A stretch of 15,847 nucleotides of DNA, taken from the NCBI GenBank assembly GCA_947166205.1, contig CAMVDI010000016.1:1-15847 (forward strand), given 5' to 3'. Position 1 is the stretch's first letter. Every line of letters begins with the position of its first letter. A program made the position numbers and the translations under genes. This DNA comes from an uncultured Clostridia bacterium. GTDB taxonomy: Bacteria; Bacillota_A; Clostridia; Christensenellales; Aristaeellaceae. Positions 6,046 through 13,200 of this stretch are shown here, piece after piece. The notes beneath the pieces are model-generated. The model worked only from the letters and a program-made list of their open reading frames with translations. It had not been told where the DNA came from and did no database searches.

Positions 6046-7845
6046 ATGAAAAAGGCAATCCTTTCTCTGCTTGCGCTGACACTGCTGCTGCTTGCGGCGG
6101 TGCCGGCGCTGGGGGAGGAGCAGGTCACCCTCACGGTGAACAACGCGGCGAGGCTTCCCCTGTATGAAGCGGGGGATCCGGCCCTGGAGGGTCTGGCCGC
6201 GGCGGATGAAAGCGGGCTTCCGGTACTGGTGCTGCCGGTCAGAAAGTCCCTGCAGATCCAGGCGACCGTTCAGCCCCAGAGCGTGAAGAACAAAAGGTTC
6301 ACGCTGTCCGTGGAAGACGGGAGCCTGGCCCAGGTCCGGGGAAACAGCGTGCTGGGAACCGCGCCCGGGGAGACCGTGCTGACCGTCGCCAGCGAGGCGG
6401 ATCCCTCCGTGACGGTCCAGTACCGGCTGGCGGTGATCCAGCAGGTGACCCGGCTGACCCTGACCTCCTCGGAGAAGAGCGTCAGCGTGGGCGAAACCGT
6501 GACGGTGACCCCGGCTTTCCAGCCGGAGAACGTGACCTGCCCCCGGGTGGTCTGGTCCTCCGCGGATGAGAAGATCGCCACCGTGGACGCGGAAGGCCGC
6601 GTCACCGGCGTGAAGCGGGGCAACGCGCGCATCATCGCCACGACAACGGACGGCAGCAATATCCGCGCCAACATCGGCATCCAGGTGCTTCAGCCCGCGG
6701 GGGAGATCCAGCTGGACAAGACGGAAGCCTCCGTGGACGTGAAGCGCAGCATCGTGCTGAAGGCCACCGTGCTGCCCGCGGAAACCAACGACAAGAAAGT
6801 GATCTGGTCCTCCAGCGACGAGAACGTGGCCACGGTCAACAACCAGGGCCGCGTGACCGGCGTTGGGCTGGGCGAATGCGAAATCATCTGCACCAGCGCT
6901 TCCGACGGCACGGTGACGGCCCGGGCGGCGGTGCGGGTGACACAGCCGGTCCAGAGCGTCACCTTTGACACGATGCCCGCCGTCTACGCGGGCGAGCCCG
7001 CTCAGCTGAGCTGGCATGTGGAGCCGGAGAACGCCAGCAATCCGGTTCTCCAGTTCACCTCCGGGAATGAAAAGGTGCTGACGGTCAGCGAGGACGGCAC
7101 CGTCACCGGCATCAAGTCCGGCGAAGCCTGGGTCAACGCCGTGACCACCGACGGATCCAACCGCCGGGCCCGGGTCAAGGTCAAGGTGGGCGAGCATGTG
7201 ACCGGCGTGGAGATGAAACGGAACACCGCCTATATCGATCTGGGCGCCTCCTCCACCACCGGCGCGGTGCTGACCCCGAAGAACGCCACGAACACCAATA
7301 TGACCTGGGAGATCGCGGATCCTTCCGTGGCCTCGGTGGAACCGCTGAAGAAACAGCCCTGGCGCGTCAGCCTGAAGGGGCTCAGCGAGGGCCAGACGGT
7401 GCTGACCGGAACGACGGAGGACGGCGGGTATCAGGCCAGCATGACGGTGCTGGTGGGCAGCTTTGAGAATTCGCTGCAGCTGGTGAAGAACCATACCTAC
7501 GTGGATTCCGGCAGCCGGAATGTGGTGATCCGGGTCCAGAACGTCAGCGGGCTGACCATCACCAGCGTGACCGCGGAGGTCACCGTCACGGACGGCTACG
7601 GCGACCCCGTTCCCTGCAGCTCCAAGGACGACGGCAACACCTTTACCGTGGTCTACAGGGGAACGCTGGGCCCCGGCGACACAACCCGGGACAGCGGATG
7701 GAAATACGTGAATTACAGCGCGCCGGACTTTTCGGCAGCTGCCCAGTTCGAGGTCCGGATCACCCAGTTCCAGATTGACAACGACTGGGTCAAGGTCATC
7801 CGGAGAAACAGGCAGCCTGTGAAGAAGTGCCCGGTGAATCAATGA
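6046..7845 (+). CDS. Secreted protein with repeated group-2 bacterial Ig-like (Big_2) domains
   Basis: This 599-residue protein starts with a signal peptide of about 23 residues (core ILSLLALTLLLLAAV, likely cleavage after ALG). About five Ig-like repeats follow, starting near residues 61, 136, 220, 303 and 385. The best ones show the family pattern VxWSSxDExxATVxxxGRVTGV followed by a stretch ending in TTDGS or a similar turn; the first and fifth are diverged. The last 125 residues form a separate beta-rich segment (HTYVDSGSRNVVIRVQNVSGL, then VRITQFQIDNDWVKVIRRN) that I cannot name. No sortase motif, SLH domain or C-terminal membrane helix is seen, so surface attachment is unexplained. AAAGGAGG lies about eight bases before the ATG. 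The next secreted-protein gene follows after 27 bases, so the two are probably co-transcribed. Confidence 0.85.
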   Translation: MKKAILSLLALTLLLLAAVPALGEEQVTLTVNNAARLPLYEAGDPALEGLAAADESGLPVLVLPVRKSLQIQATVQPQSVKNKRFTLSVEDGSLAQVRGNSVLGTAPGETVLTVASEADPSVTVQYRLAVIQQVTRLTLTSSEKSVSVGETVTVTPAFQPENVTCPRVVWSSADEKIATVDAEGRVTGVKRGNARIIATTTDGSNIRANIGIQVLQPAGEIQLDKTEASVDVKRSIVLKATVLPAETNDKKVIWSSSDENVATVNNQGRVTGVGLGECEIICTSASDGTVTARAAVRVTQPVQSVTFDTMPAVYAGEPAQLSWHVEPENASNPVLQFTSGNEKVLTVSEDGTVTGIKSGEAWVNAVTTDGSNRRARVKVKVGEHVTGVEMKRNTAYIDLGASSTTGAVLTPKNATNTNMTWEIADPSVASVEPLKKQPWRVSLKGLSEGQTVLTGTTEDGGYQASMTVLVGSFENSLQLVKNHTYVDSGSRNVVIRVQNVSGLTITSVTAEVTVTDGYGDPVPCSSKDDGNTFTVVYRGTLGPGDTTRDSGWKYVNYSAPDFSAAAQFEVRITQFQIDNDWVKVIRRNRQPVKKCPVNQ

Positions 7846-7872
7846 GCGGAGCGGAGAAGGAGGTTGAATCCC

Positions 7873-9099
7873 ATGAAAAGACGGTTTGTATCTTTGCTGC
7901 TGGCGCTGGCGCTTGTGCTGACGCTGATCCCCGCGGTTCACGCGGAAGAGGCGGTTTCGCAGGATCCCTTTGAGGAAATCTGTGAGGAATTCGACCACGC
8001 GATCGCCGTGGAACCCTATCAGGTCGAGGTCGCTCCCTCCCGCACCACCGGCTGGGCGGATCTGCTCTGGGCCCCGACGGAATGGTCCCCCGTGATGACC
8101 TGGTACATCAACGGGGAAACCCTGACGGTCCTGAAGGAAACCCCCAACTGGCTTCTGGCGAAGGATGAGGAGACCGGGGATATCGGGTACATCCGCAGGA
8201 GCTACACCACCGCGCCGCGGCAGCACGAGGAAACCGGCGCGCAGATTAGCACCGACGAGGCCACGGGGAAGACGGACCTGGGCTATGTGGACGCCAACGG
8301 ATACTATCTCCTGCGGGGGAAGATTCCGGCGGGCTATACGGCGAAAATCAGGCACGCCTACCGGGATCAGCTGGTGGTGGAGATGACCAGCGAGGACGCC
8401 GAGATGCCCTACATGCTGCTGTCCGTCGCCTATGACGAAGCCTTCGGCCAGATCGCCCGGATGAACGATATGGATGACGACGCGCTGATCGCGCTGGAAA
8501 ATACCTTCACCCAGGTGGACCCGACGGTGAGTCTCTCCTTCGGGGATACCGGACTGGGCACCCGGCTGCTGGTGGCGGGGCAGGATGACGGATTCATGGA
8601 CTACATGAACGTCATGAGCATCTATCAGGGATATATGGTGGAAATCATCATGCTTCCCGGCGAAGCCGCCGGCACCATGAAGGAAGCGGATCTGGACCTG
8701 TGCGTGCAGGTTCTCACGGATCTGGACTTCGTCGGGGCGGAGGAAAGCGAAACGATCCGGAAGCTGGCCGGCCAGCCCTGCACCGTGAACCTGACGGCCT
8801 GGGATTCCGAGAAGCGGACCGTCACCGCCCAGATTTTCCGGCTTTCGGATCCGGATTCGGACGATCCGGTGCTGGAAGTGGCGGCGGAGGTGACCCTGGA
8901 GGTGACCGACGCGACGATTCTGTATGAGGATACGGATACGGAGAGCGGCGAGCCGCTGGAGACGCCGAAGGAAATCTCCGCGGAGGAGTTCATCGCGGAG
9001 ATGGAAACCGGAATGCATGACTTCGCCCTCGAAAACATGCGGGTGCTGTTTGACGAGAACGGAACCCTGATCTGGGCGGAGCGGCTCAGACTGCCCTGA
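7873..9099 (+). CDS. Secreted protein of unknown function with an SH3-like segment
   Basis: This 408-residue protein has a signal peptide at about 1-23 (LLLALALVLTLIPAVHA, then EE). Residues around 60-112 (GWADLLWAPTEWSP to DIGYIRRSY) resemble a bacterial SH3-like domain, which often binds cell-wall material. The middle, with SIYQGYMVEIIMLPGEA near 250, and the acidic beta-rich C-terminal third (about 295-408) are not families I can name. There are no membrane helices beyond the signal. The ATG at 7873 is chosen because AAGGAGG at 7857-7863 lies nine bases upstream; a TTG at 7864 touches that site directly. It is the last gene before a strong terminator and probably shares a transcript with the Ig-like protein gene. 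An envelope role is inferred from secretion and the SH3-like part only. Confidence 0.8.
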   Translation: MKRRFVSLLLALALVLTLIPAVHAEEAVSQDPFEEICEEFDHAIAVEPYQVEVAPSRTTGWADLLWAPTEWSPVMTWYINGETLTVLKETPNWLLAKDEETGDIGYIRRSYTTAPRQHEETGAQISTDEATGKTDLGYVDANGYYLLRGKIPAGYTAKIRHAYRDQLVVEMTSEDAEMPYMLLSVAYDEAFGQIARMNDMDDDALIALENTFTQVDPTVSLSFGDTGLGTRLLVAGQDDGFMDYMNVMSIYQGYMVEIIMLPGEAAGTMKEADLDLCVQVLTDLDFVGAEESETIRKLAGQPCTVNLTAWDSEKRTVTAQIFRLSDPDSDDPVLEVAAEVTLEVTDATILYEDTDTESGEPLETPKEISAEEFIAEMETGMHDFALENMRVLFDENGTLIWAERLRLP

Positions 9100-9140
9100 G
9101 GATAACGGAGCGCCGGAGAAAAACCGGCGGATGAAAACGG

Positions 9141-9180
9141 AACGGGGGACGGCGCTTTCAGCGCCGTCCCCCGTTTTTTT
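9141..9180 (+). terminator. Strong intrinsic terminator
   Basis: AACGGGGGACGGCGC at 9141-9155 pairs without mismatch with 9161-9175 around the loop TTTCA, followed by a T-run ending at 9180. The 15-bp stem is the strongest terminator in the window. It closes the block of secreted-protein genes. It also faces the convergent mutarotase gene and could stop that transcript too, though the T-run on the - strand is short. Confidence 0.93.
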
Positions 9181-9220
9181 CCGCCCGAAGGCATTCCGCC
9201 CGAAGTTTTTCCGCCCGAAA
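9176..9220. repeat. 15-bp tandem repeat, three copies
   Basis: TTTTTCCGCCCGAAG at 9176-9190, GCATTCCGCCCGAAG at 9191-9205 and TTTTTCCGCCCGAAA at 9206-9220 lie head to tail. A decayed fourth unit may follow at 9221-9235. The first unit overlaps the terminator's T-run. A small palindrome, TCCGCC-GCG-GGCGGA, lies at 9226-9240 just past the mutarotase stop and could help end that transcript. Confidence 0.75.
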
Positions 9221-9248
9221 GGCCATCCGCCGCGGGCGGAACGCCTCC

Positions 9249-9566
9249 TCATTCCATCAGGAACATCATCCTGAGCTTCGGCTGCGCGCCGGTTTCCGGA
9301 TCCATCTCCAGCTCGAGCACATCCTCCATGTAATCGTTCCATTTGTCCACGATGGGGCTGCCCGCCTGGGTCTTTTCGGCAAATTCGATGCCCTTTTCAC
9401 ATTCGTAATATCCGAACACGTCCCATCCGTCGCTCCAGATCGAGTAGTTCCGGATGCCGGCTTCCTTCAGCAGCGACTTCATTTCGGGCCAGATCTCATC
9501 GTGGCGGCGCTTGTATTCCTGCTGCATCCCGGGCTTGATGCGCCCTTTCCAGGCAAAACGTTCCAT
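9249..9566 (-). CDS. rhaM: L-rhamnose mutarotase
   Basis: This 105-residue cytoplasmic protein interconverts the alpha and beta anomers of L-rhamnose, so that sugar released by hydrolysis or phosphorolysis can enter rhamnose isomerase. It aligns with E. coli RhaM (104 residues) over its whole length. Tyr18 and His22, the active-site residues of the E. coli enzyme, fall at the same positions in EYKRRHDEIWPEM. IRNYSIW near 38-44 and KWNDYMEDVL near 75-84 are also typical. CCTCCT at 9577-9582 gives an AGGAGG ribosome site on this strand. The gene is divergent from the AraC-type regulator and has its own promoter. With GH105 and GH112 nearby it points to rhamnogalacturonan breakdown. The other rhamnose-catabolism genes are not in the window. 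Confidence 0.95.
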   Translation of the reverse strand: MERFAWKGRIKPGMQQEYKRRHDEIWPEMKSLLKEAGIRNYSIWSDGWDVFGYYECEKGIEFAEKTQAGSPIVDKWNDYMEDVLELEMDPETGAQPKLRMMFLME

Positions 9567-9620
9567 GGGTTTCCTTCCTCCTTCCAGAAATGCGGCACGG
9601 ATTCAGCCGCTTCAAAGGGT

Positions 9621-9649
9621 ATTATATCCGCGGAAAGGGAGGAGGGCAA
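9621..9649 (-). promoter_or_regulatory. Promoter of the L-rhamnose mutarotase gene
   Basis: On the - strand TTGCCC (9644-9649) and a perfect TATAAT (9621-9626) are separated by 17 bases, the standard housekeeping-sigma spacing. The implied transcript start is near 9614, about 48 bases before the ATG. Confidence 0.72.
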
Positions 9650-9767
9650 GATCCGCCTTTCCGCCCCGGCCGCGCCACGGGGAGCCCTTCTCCGCCCGGG
9701 CCCGGGACCGGCGGCAGGGGCGGGCCGGCGGTTCCGGTTTTCCGGGCCGGCGGTTCTGATTTTCAGC

Positions 9768-9797
9768 TTGTCATATCCGCCTCTTTCGGATTATAAT
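9768..9797 (+). promoter_or_regulatory. Promoter of the AraC-family regulator gene
   Basis: TTGTCA at 9768-9773 and a perfect TATAAT at 9792-9797 are separated by 18 bases. The implied transcript start is near 9804. The -10 box overlaps the ATG at 9796, so that ATG cannot be the translation start for this promoter. The start at 9829, with GGAAGGA at 9811-9817, is preferred. Confidence 0.75.
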
Positions 9798-9828
9798 GAC
9801 CTCAGCAAAAGGAAGGAATAAGCATCGT

Positions 9829-10788
9829 ATGGCCAGATCAAAAATGGTGCTTTCGGAATATCGGAGTTATGAGCTGCTCCCGGATTTTCCCGTGCTGCTG
9901 CTGGAAGGGGACGAGTGGCGGATCAGCCCGATCCGGAGCGAAAACTTGCATTTTCACAACTGCGCGGAGATCGGCGTCTGCCTGGAGGGAGAGGGCAAGA
10001 TGATCCTGAACCAGGAGGAGCGCTCCTTCCGGGCGGGGGACGTGACCTTCGTGGGTTCCCAGGTGCACCATACCACCTGGTCCGAACCGGACACCTTCAG
10101 CGCCTGGGCCTACCTCTTTCTCGACGCGGAAAGGCTGCTGGGCCGGAATCTGCGTCAGCCGGAGGCCATCCGGAAGATGACGTCCACCGGGGCCATGATC
10201 CTGCATCAGGATGAGGTGAGCTGGGCACTGCGCCTGACGCAGGCCGTCATGGGGGAGATGCGGGACCGGGAGGAAGGATATCAGGACTGCGTCCGGGGCC
10301 TGCTCATGGCGCTCTTCTCCCGGATGCTGCGCCGGCAGCCGGCCCGGGAGGAGGCTTCCCCCCGGGACAACCACGTGCTGATGCCCGCCCTGGCCTGGAT
10401 CCGGGACCAGTACGCGGCGGATTTCTCCATCGACGAGCTCGCCGCCCGGTGCCACCTGAGCCCCACCCATTTCCGCCGGCTTTTCCGGGAGCAGATCGGC
10501 ACGACGCCGCTGGACTATCTGCATCAGGTGCGGATTACCGCCAGCTGCTCGCTGCTGCTGGACACGGACGACAGCGTGGCCTCCGTGGCCGGCCAGGTGG
10601 GCTACGCCTCCCTCAGTTGCTTCAACCGCCATTTTCTGCAGATGATGGGGGATGTGCCGAGCCGCTGGCGCCGGAATCAGGGCTCCTCCCCGCGGCCCTC
10701 GGTCATGACCTTTACGGGATGGACCCGGGCGGAGACCACGGAGGAGATCCTGAAGCGCCGCTCCGGGGGCCCGAGGCCGGAGGAGTGA
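9829..10788 (+). CDS. AraC-family transcriptional regulator with N-terminal cupin domain
   Basis: This is a 319-residue cytoplasmic regulator. The N-terminal part (about 35-115) is a sugar-sensing cupin, with LHFHNCAEIGVCLEGEGKMIL and then FRAGDVTFVGSQVHHT. The C-terminal 100 residues (about 182-280) are the paired AraC helix-turn-helix: SIDELAARCHLSPTHFRRLFRE is the first recognition unit and VASVAGQVGYASLSCFNRHF the second. There are no membrane helices, so it should sense an intracellular sugar. It is the obvious candidate regulator of the divergent mutarotase gene and of the GH112-GH105-permease genes. A 21-bp-spaced direct repeat before the GH112 gene suits its binding mode. The regulator call is firm; the effector, perhaps rhamnose or a galacturonic acid-rhamnose derivative, is inferred. 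Confidence 0.93.
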   Translation: MARSKMVLSEYRSYELLPDFPVLLLEGDEWRISPIRSENLHFHNCAEIGVCLEGEGKMILNQEERSFRAGDVTFVGSQVHHTTWSEPDTFSAWAYLFLDAERLLGRNLRQPEAIRKMTSTGAMILHQDEVSWALRLTQAVMGEMRDREEGYQDCVRGLLMALFSRMLRRQPAREEASPRDNHVLMPALAWIRDQYAADFSIDELAARCHLSPTHFRRLFREQIGTTPLDYLHQVRITASCSLLLDTDDSVASVAGQVGYASLSCFNRHFLQMMGDVPSRWRRNQGSSPRPSVMTFTGWTRAETTEEILKRRSGGPRPEE

Positions 10789-10792
10789 GCTT

Positions 10793-10866
10793 CCGCGGGA
10801 TTATGGTGGAAACTGAACATCCGAAGCCGGAATCATAGATTTTCAGGGCGCATTCCCGCGGTTTTT
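10793..10866 (+). other. Inverted repeat with a following T-run after the regulator gene
   Basis: CCGCGGGA at 10793-10800 pairs with TCCCGCGG at 10854-10861, followed by five T residues at 10862-10866. The 53-base loop is too long for a typical terminator, but the end of the structure is terminator-like. It may end the regulator transcript, or it may be a folded leader or regulator site. Confidence 0.4.
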
Positions 10867-10901
10867 GACCAAAGACAGCGCCGGCGGTTTTTCCATTATG
10901 G

Positions 10902-10931
10902 TTGAAATTAGTCAGTTTTTGGTTTGATAAG
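10902..10931 (+). promoter_or_regulatory. Candidate promoter for the GH112 operon
   Basis: TTGAAA at 10902-10907 and GATAAG at 10926-10931 are separated by 18 bases, in an AT-rich island. The -10 is poor, as is common for promoters that need an activator. An alternative with a TTGGAC -35 at 10940-10945 would place an AraC-type site just upstream, but its -10 is unclear. Confidence 0.35.
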
Positions 10932-10943
10932 TGTAGTTTTTGG
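10914..10943 (+). promoter_or_regulatory. Direct repeat AGTTTTTGG spaced 21 bp, candidate AraC-family operator
   Basis: AGTTTTTGG occurs at 10914-10922 and again at 10935-10943, so the half-sites are 21 bases, or two helical turns, apart on the same face. AraC-family activators typically bind tandem half-sites at this spacing. Two looser GTTTTT words lie upstream at 10861 and 10887. The regulator gene is immediately upstream. The assignment is inferred. Confidence 0.5.
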
Positions 10944-10945
10944 AC

Positions 10946-10951
10946 AGGAGG
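10946..10951 (+). promoter_or_regulatory. Consensus AGGAGG without a matching canonical start codon
   Basis: AGGAGG is a perfect ribosome site in the right frame region, but no ATG, GTG or TTG lies 5-12 bases downstream. Nine bases after it is ATA (10961), in frame with the GH112 gene. A TTG at 10940 lies upstream of it. The ATG at 11015 has only a weak AGGA at 10999-11002, twelve bases away. Confidence 0.5.
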
Positions 10952-11014
10952 CGGGATAAGATAAAACCAACGCGGAGAGCGAAAAAAGATGATTCAGCAG
11001 GATGTGAGACGGCG

Positions 11015-13168
11015 ATGGCGGATAGAATCAGAGGCGGCTTCACCCTTCCCGGCGAGGCGGGATACGAAGCGCTGACGCTGCGTCTGGCGGAGACCTGGGG
11101 CGCGGATGTGATCAGGGACAGCGACGGGACCAAGCTTTCCCCCGAGATCGCGCAGGCGGGATACCGGATTTATTCCACGCTGTGCGTGATCCGGGAGCAT
11201 AACGCGTTTATCGACGCGCATCCGGAGACCCGGCAGCAGACCTTTCTCCTGTCCGACGCCGCCACGGCGGAGACGGAGGAGATCCGGATCGACCCCATGG
11301 GGGGCTATTTCCGGGAACAGTTCGAGGTGAACGACAGCCCGGAAGCCATGCCTTTCTGGGAGGTGTGGGACCGGACGGCCGGGAAGCGCCTTCCCCGGGA
11401 AAGCTGGCGCTGGGCGGACGGGGCGGTGACGGTGACCGGGTGCGAAAAATGGCACCGGTACACGGTTTCTTTCCTGGCCTGGCGGGTGTGGGAAGAGATC
11501 AACATGTACAACCACACCACCAACCACTGGACCAGCGAGCATCTGCGGCAGCTGGATCCCCGGCATCCCCTGGCCTGGGAATACCTGAAGGGCTGGCTGG
11601 AAAAATGGTGCGAAGCCAACCCGCAGACGGACGTGGTCCGGCTGACCTCCCTTTTCTACAACTTCGTCTGGATCTTCGGGGAGGATCTTCGCCGCCGGAT
11701 CCGGTTTACCGACTGGGCCAGCTACGATTTCACCGTCAGCCCCGCGGCGCTGAAGGCCTTTGAGGCGGAGTACGGATACGCCCTGACCGCGGAGGACTTT
11801 CTGCGGGCGGGACGGCTGCAGGCCACCCACCGGGTGCCGACGAAGGCCAAGCGGGATTATATGGACTTTATCCAGCGCTTCGTGGCGGAAAAGGCGAAGG
11901 CTTTGGTGGAAATCATCCACCGGTACGGCAAGCAGGCCTATGTCTTCTATGACGACAGCTGGGTGGGCATGGAGCCCTGGGGGCCCTATTTCGCCGGCGT
12001 CGGGTTTGACGGGCTGATCAAATGCGTATTCTCCGGGTTTGAGTGCCGGCTGTGCGCGGGGGCGGACGTGCCGGTTCACGAGCTCCGGTTTCACCCCTAC
12101 CTGTTCCCCGTGGGGCTGGGGGGCCTGCCCACCTTCTCGGAGGGCGGGCATCCCGAGAAGGACGCCACGGACTACTGGCTGCACGTGCGCCGGGCGCTGC
12201 TGCGCCAGTGCGTGGACCGGATCGGTCTGGGGGGCTACCTGCACCTGACGGAGGGCTTCCCCGCCTTTGTGGATACGGTTACGGAGATGACGGAGCAGTT
12301 CCGGACCCTGCGGGCCCTCCACGCCCAGGGCGCCCCGGCGGGGCTGAAGCTCCGGGTGGCCGTGATCCACAGCTGGGGGCGGCTGCGGAGCTGGACGCTG
12401 AGCGGCCATTTCCACGAGACGGACGGGCATGTGCTGATTCATATCAATGAGGCCCTCAGCGGGCTGCCCGTGGATGTGAAATTCCTGAGCTTTGAGGATG
12501 TGAAGGGCGGGGCCCTGAAGGAGGCCGACGCCGTGATCTGCGCCGGCCGGGCAGGGGACGCCTGGAGCGGCGGGGACGCCTGGCTTGACCCGGCGCTGAA
12601 GGCGGAAATCACCCGCTTCGTCTTTGAGGGCGGAGCCCTGATCGCGGCGGAGGAAGCCTCCGCCGTGCCGGGAGGGGAGACCTGCCTGGCCCTGGCGCCG
12701 CTGACGGGCACGGATACGGACGACGGCAGCTGGGACTGCCACGCCCCCTGGAGCTTCGAGGAGGAGCCCGCCCCCTTCGAAATCCGGCGGGAGGCTCTGG
12801 CGAAAAAGCCGGGGGTCCGGATCATCGCTCCCGACACGAAGGTCTGGGCCGCGGCGGACGGCATTCCGCAGCTGACCTGCCGGGCCTGCGGAAAGGGAAA
12901 GGCCGTCTATCTCAGCGGGTTTACCTACAGCCCCGAGGCGGCGGGCATGCTGCTGCGGATGCTGATGTGGATGACGGGGCGGGACGGGCATGAGACCGCC
13001 CTGACGGACAGCCTCGGCACGGAGGCTGCCTGGTTCCCGGACGCGGGGACGCTGGTGGTGCTGAACAACGGGGACACGGCGGTTGAGACGGAGGCCGCGT
13101 GGCCGGGCGGGAAGATCCGCCTGAGCCTCAGGCCGCAGGAGATGCGCTTCCTGCGCCCGGGCCGGTAA
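11015..13168 (+). CDS. GH112 phosphorylase, probably D-galactosyl-beta-1,4-L-rhamnose phosphorylase
   Basis: This 717-residue cytoplasmic enzyme belongs to GH112, inverting phosphorylases that split beta-galactosides to galactose 1-phosphate. Family motifs include GGFTLPGE at 7-14, WGADVIRDSDGT at 28-39, HRYTVSFLAWRVWEEINMYNH near 154-174, TDVVRLTSLFYNF near 206-218 and YDDSWVGMEPWG near 312-323. Asp314 aligns with the general acid Asp313 of the Bifidobacterium lacto-N-biose enzyme. A Rossmann-like second domain begins near 440 (VAVIHSWGRLRSW). Known GH112 activities are lacto-/galacto-N-biose and galactosyl-rhamnose phosphorolysis. Adjacent rhamnose mutarotase and GH105 genes favour the second (EC 2.4.1.247), but that is inference. 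The ATG at 11015 matches the usual family N-terminus; the consensus ribosome site lies farther upstream, at 10946, so 10-25 extra residues are possible. The GH105 gene follows after 32 bases. Confidence 0.87.
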   Translation: MADRIRGGFTLPGEAGYEALTLRLAETWGADVIRDSDGTKLSPEIAQAGYRIYSTLCVIREHNAFIDAHPETRQQTFLLSDAATAETEEIRIDPMGGYFREQFEVNDSPEAMPFWEVWDRTAGKRLPRESWRWADGAVTVTGCEKWHRYTVSFLAWRVWEEINMYNHTTNHWTSEHLRQLDPRHPLAWEYLKGWLEKWCEANPQTDVVRLTSLFYNFVWIFGEDLRRRIRFTDWASYDFTVSPAALKAFEAEYGYALTAEDFLRAGRLQATHRVPTKAKRDYMDFIQRFVAEKAKALVEIIHRYGKQAYVFYDDSWVGMEPWGPYFAGVGFDGLIKCVFSGFECRLCAGADVPVHELRFHPYLFPVGLGGLPTFSEGGHPEKDATDYWLHVRRALLRQCVDRIGLGGYLHLTEGFPAFVDTVTEMTEQFRTLRALHAQGAPAGLKLRVAVIHSWGRLRSWTLSGHFHETDGHVLIHINEALSGLPVDVKFLSFEDVKGGALKEADAVICAGRAGDAWSGGDAWLDPALKAEITRFVFEGGALIAAEEASAVPGGETCLALAPLTGTDTDDGSWDCHAPWSFEEEPAPFEIRREALAKKPGVRIIAPDTKVWAAADGIPQLTCRACGKGKAVYLSGFTYSPEAAGMLLRMLMWMTGRDGHETALTDSLGTEAAWFPDAGTLVVLNNGDTAVETEAAWPGGKIRLSLRPQEMRFLRPGR

Positions 13169-13200
13169 AGCGCGGGAAGAAAAAAGAAAAGGAGACGGAC

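Noticed and set aside
5971..9342. 1123-codon open frame on the - strand across both secreted-protein genes and the mutarotase end
   Set aside because: It overlaps three well-supported genes and has a His/Gly/Arg-rich composition without domains. It arises because CTG-rich, GC-rich + strand genes leave no stops in the antisense frame.
10793..10945. Riboswitch upstream of GH112
   Set aside because: There is one long-range inverted repeat, but no arrangement matching a known riboswitch class was recognised. Tandem protein-binding sites explain the gap better.
10994..12991. 665-codon open frame on the - strand opposite GH112
   Set aside because: It has the same shadow composition; the + strand reading is an unmistakable GH112 enzyme.
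11015..13168. Calling GH112 a lacto-N-biose phosphorylase
   Set aside because: The family supports either activity, but the rhamnose mutarotase and GH105 neighbours and the absence of hexosamine genes make galactosyl-rhamnose more likely.
13099..13200. Longer GH105 start at 13099 inside the GH112 gene
   Set aside because: The added 34 residues are not family-like, and GGAG at 13191-13194 directly serves the ATG at 13201.
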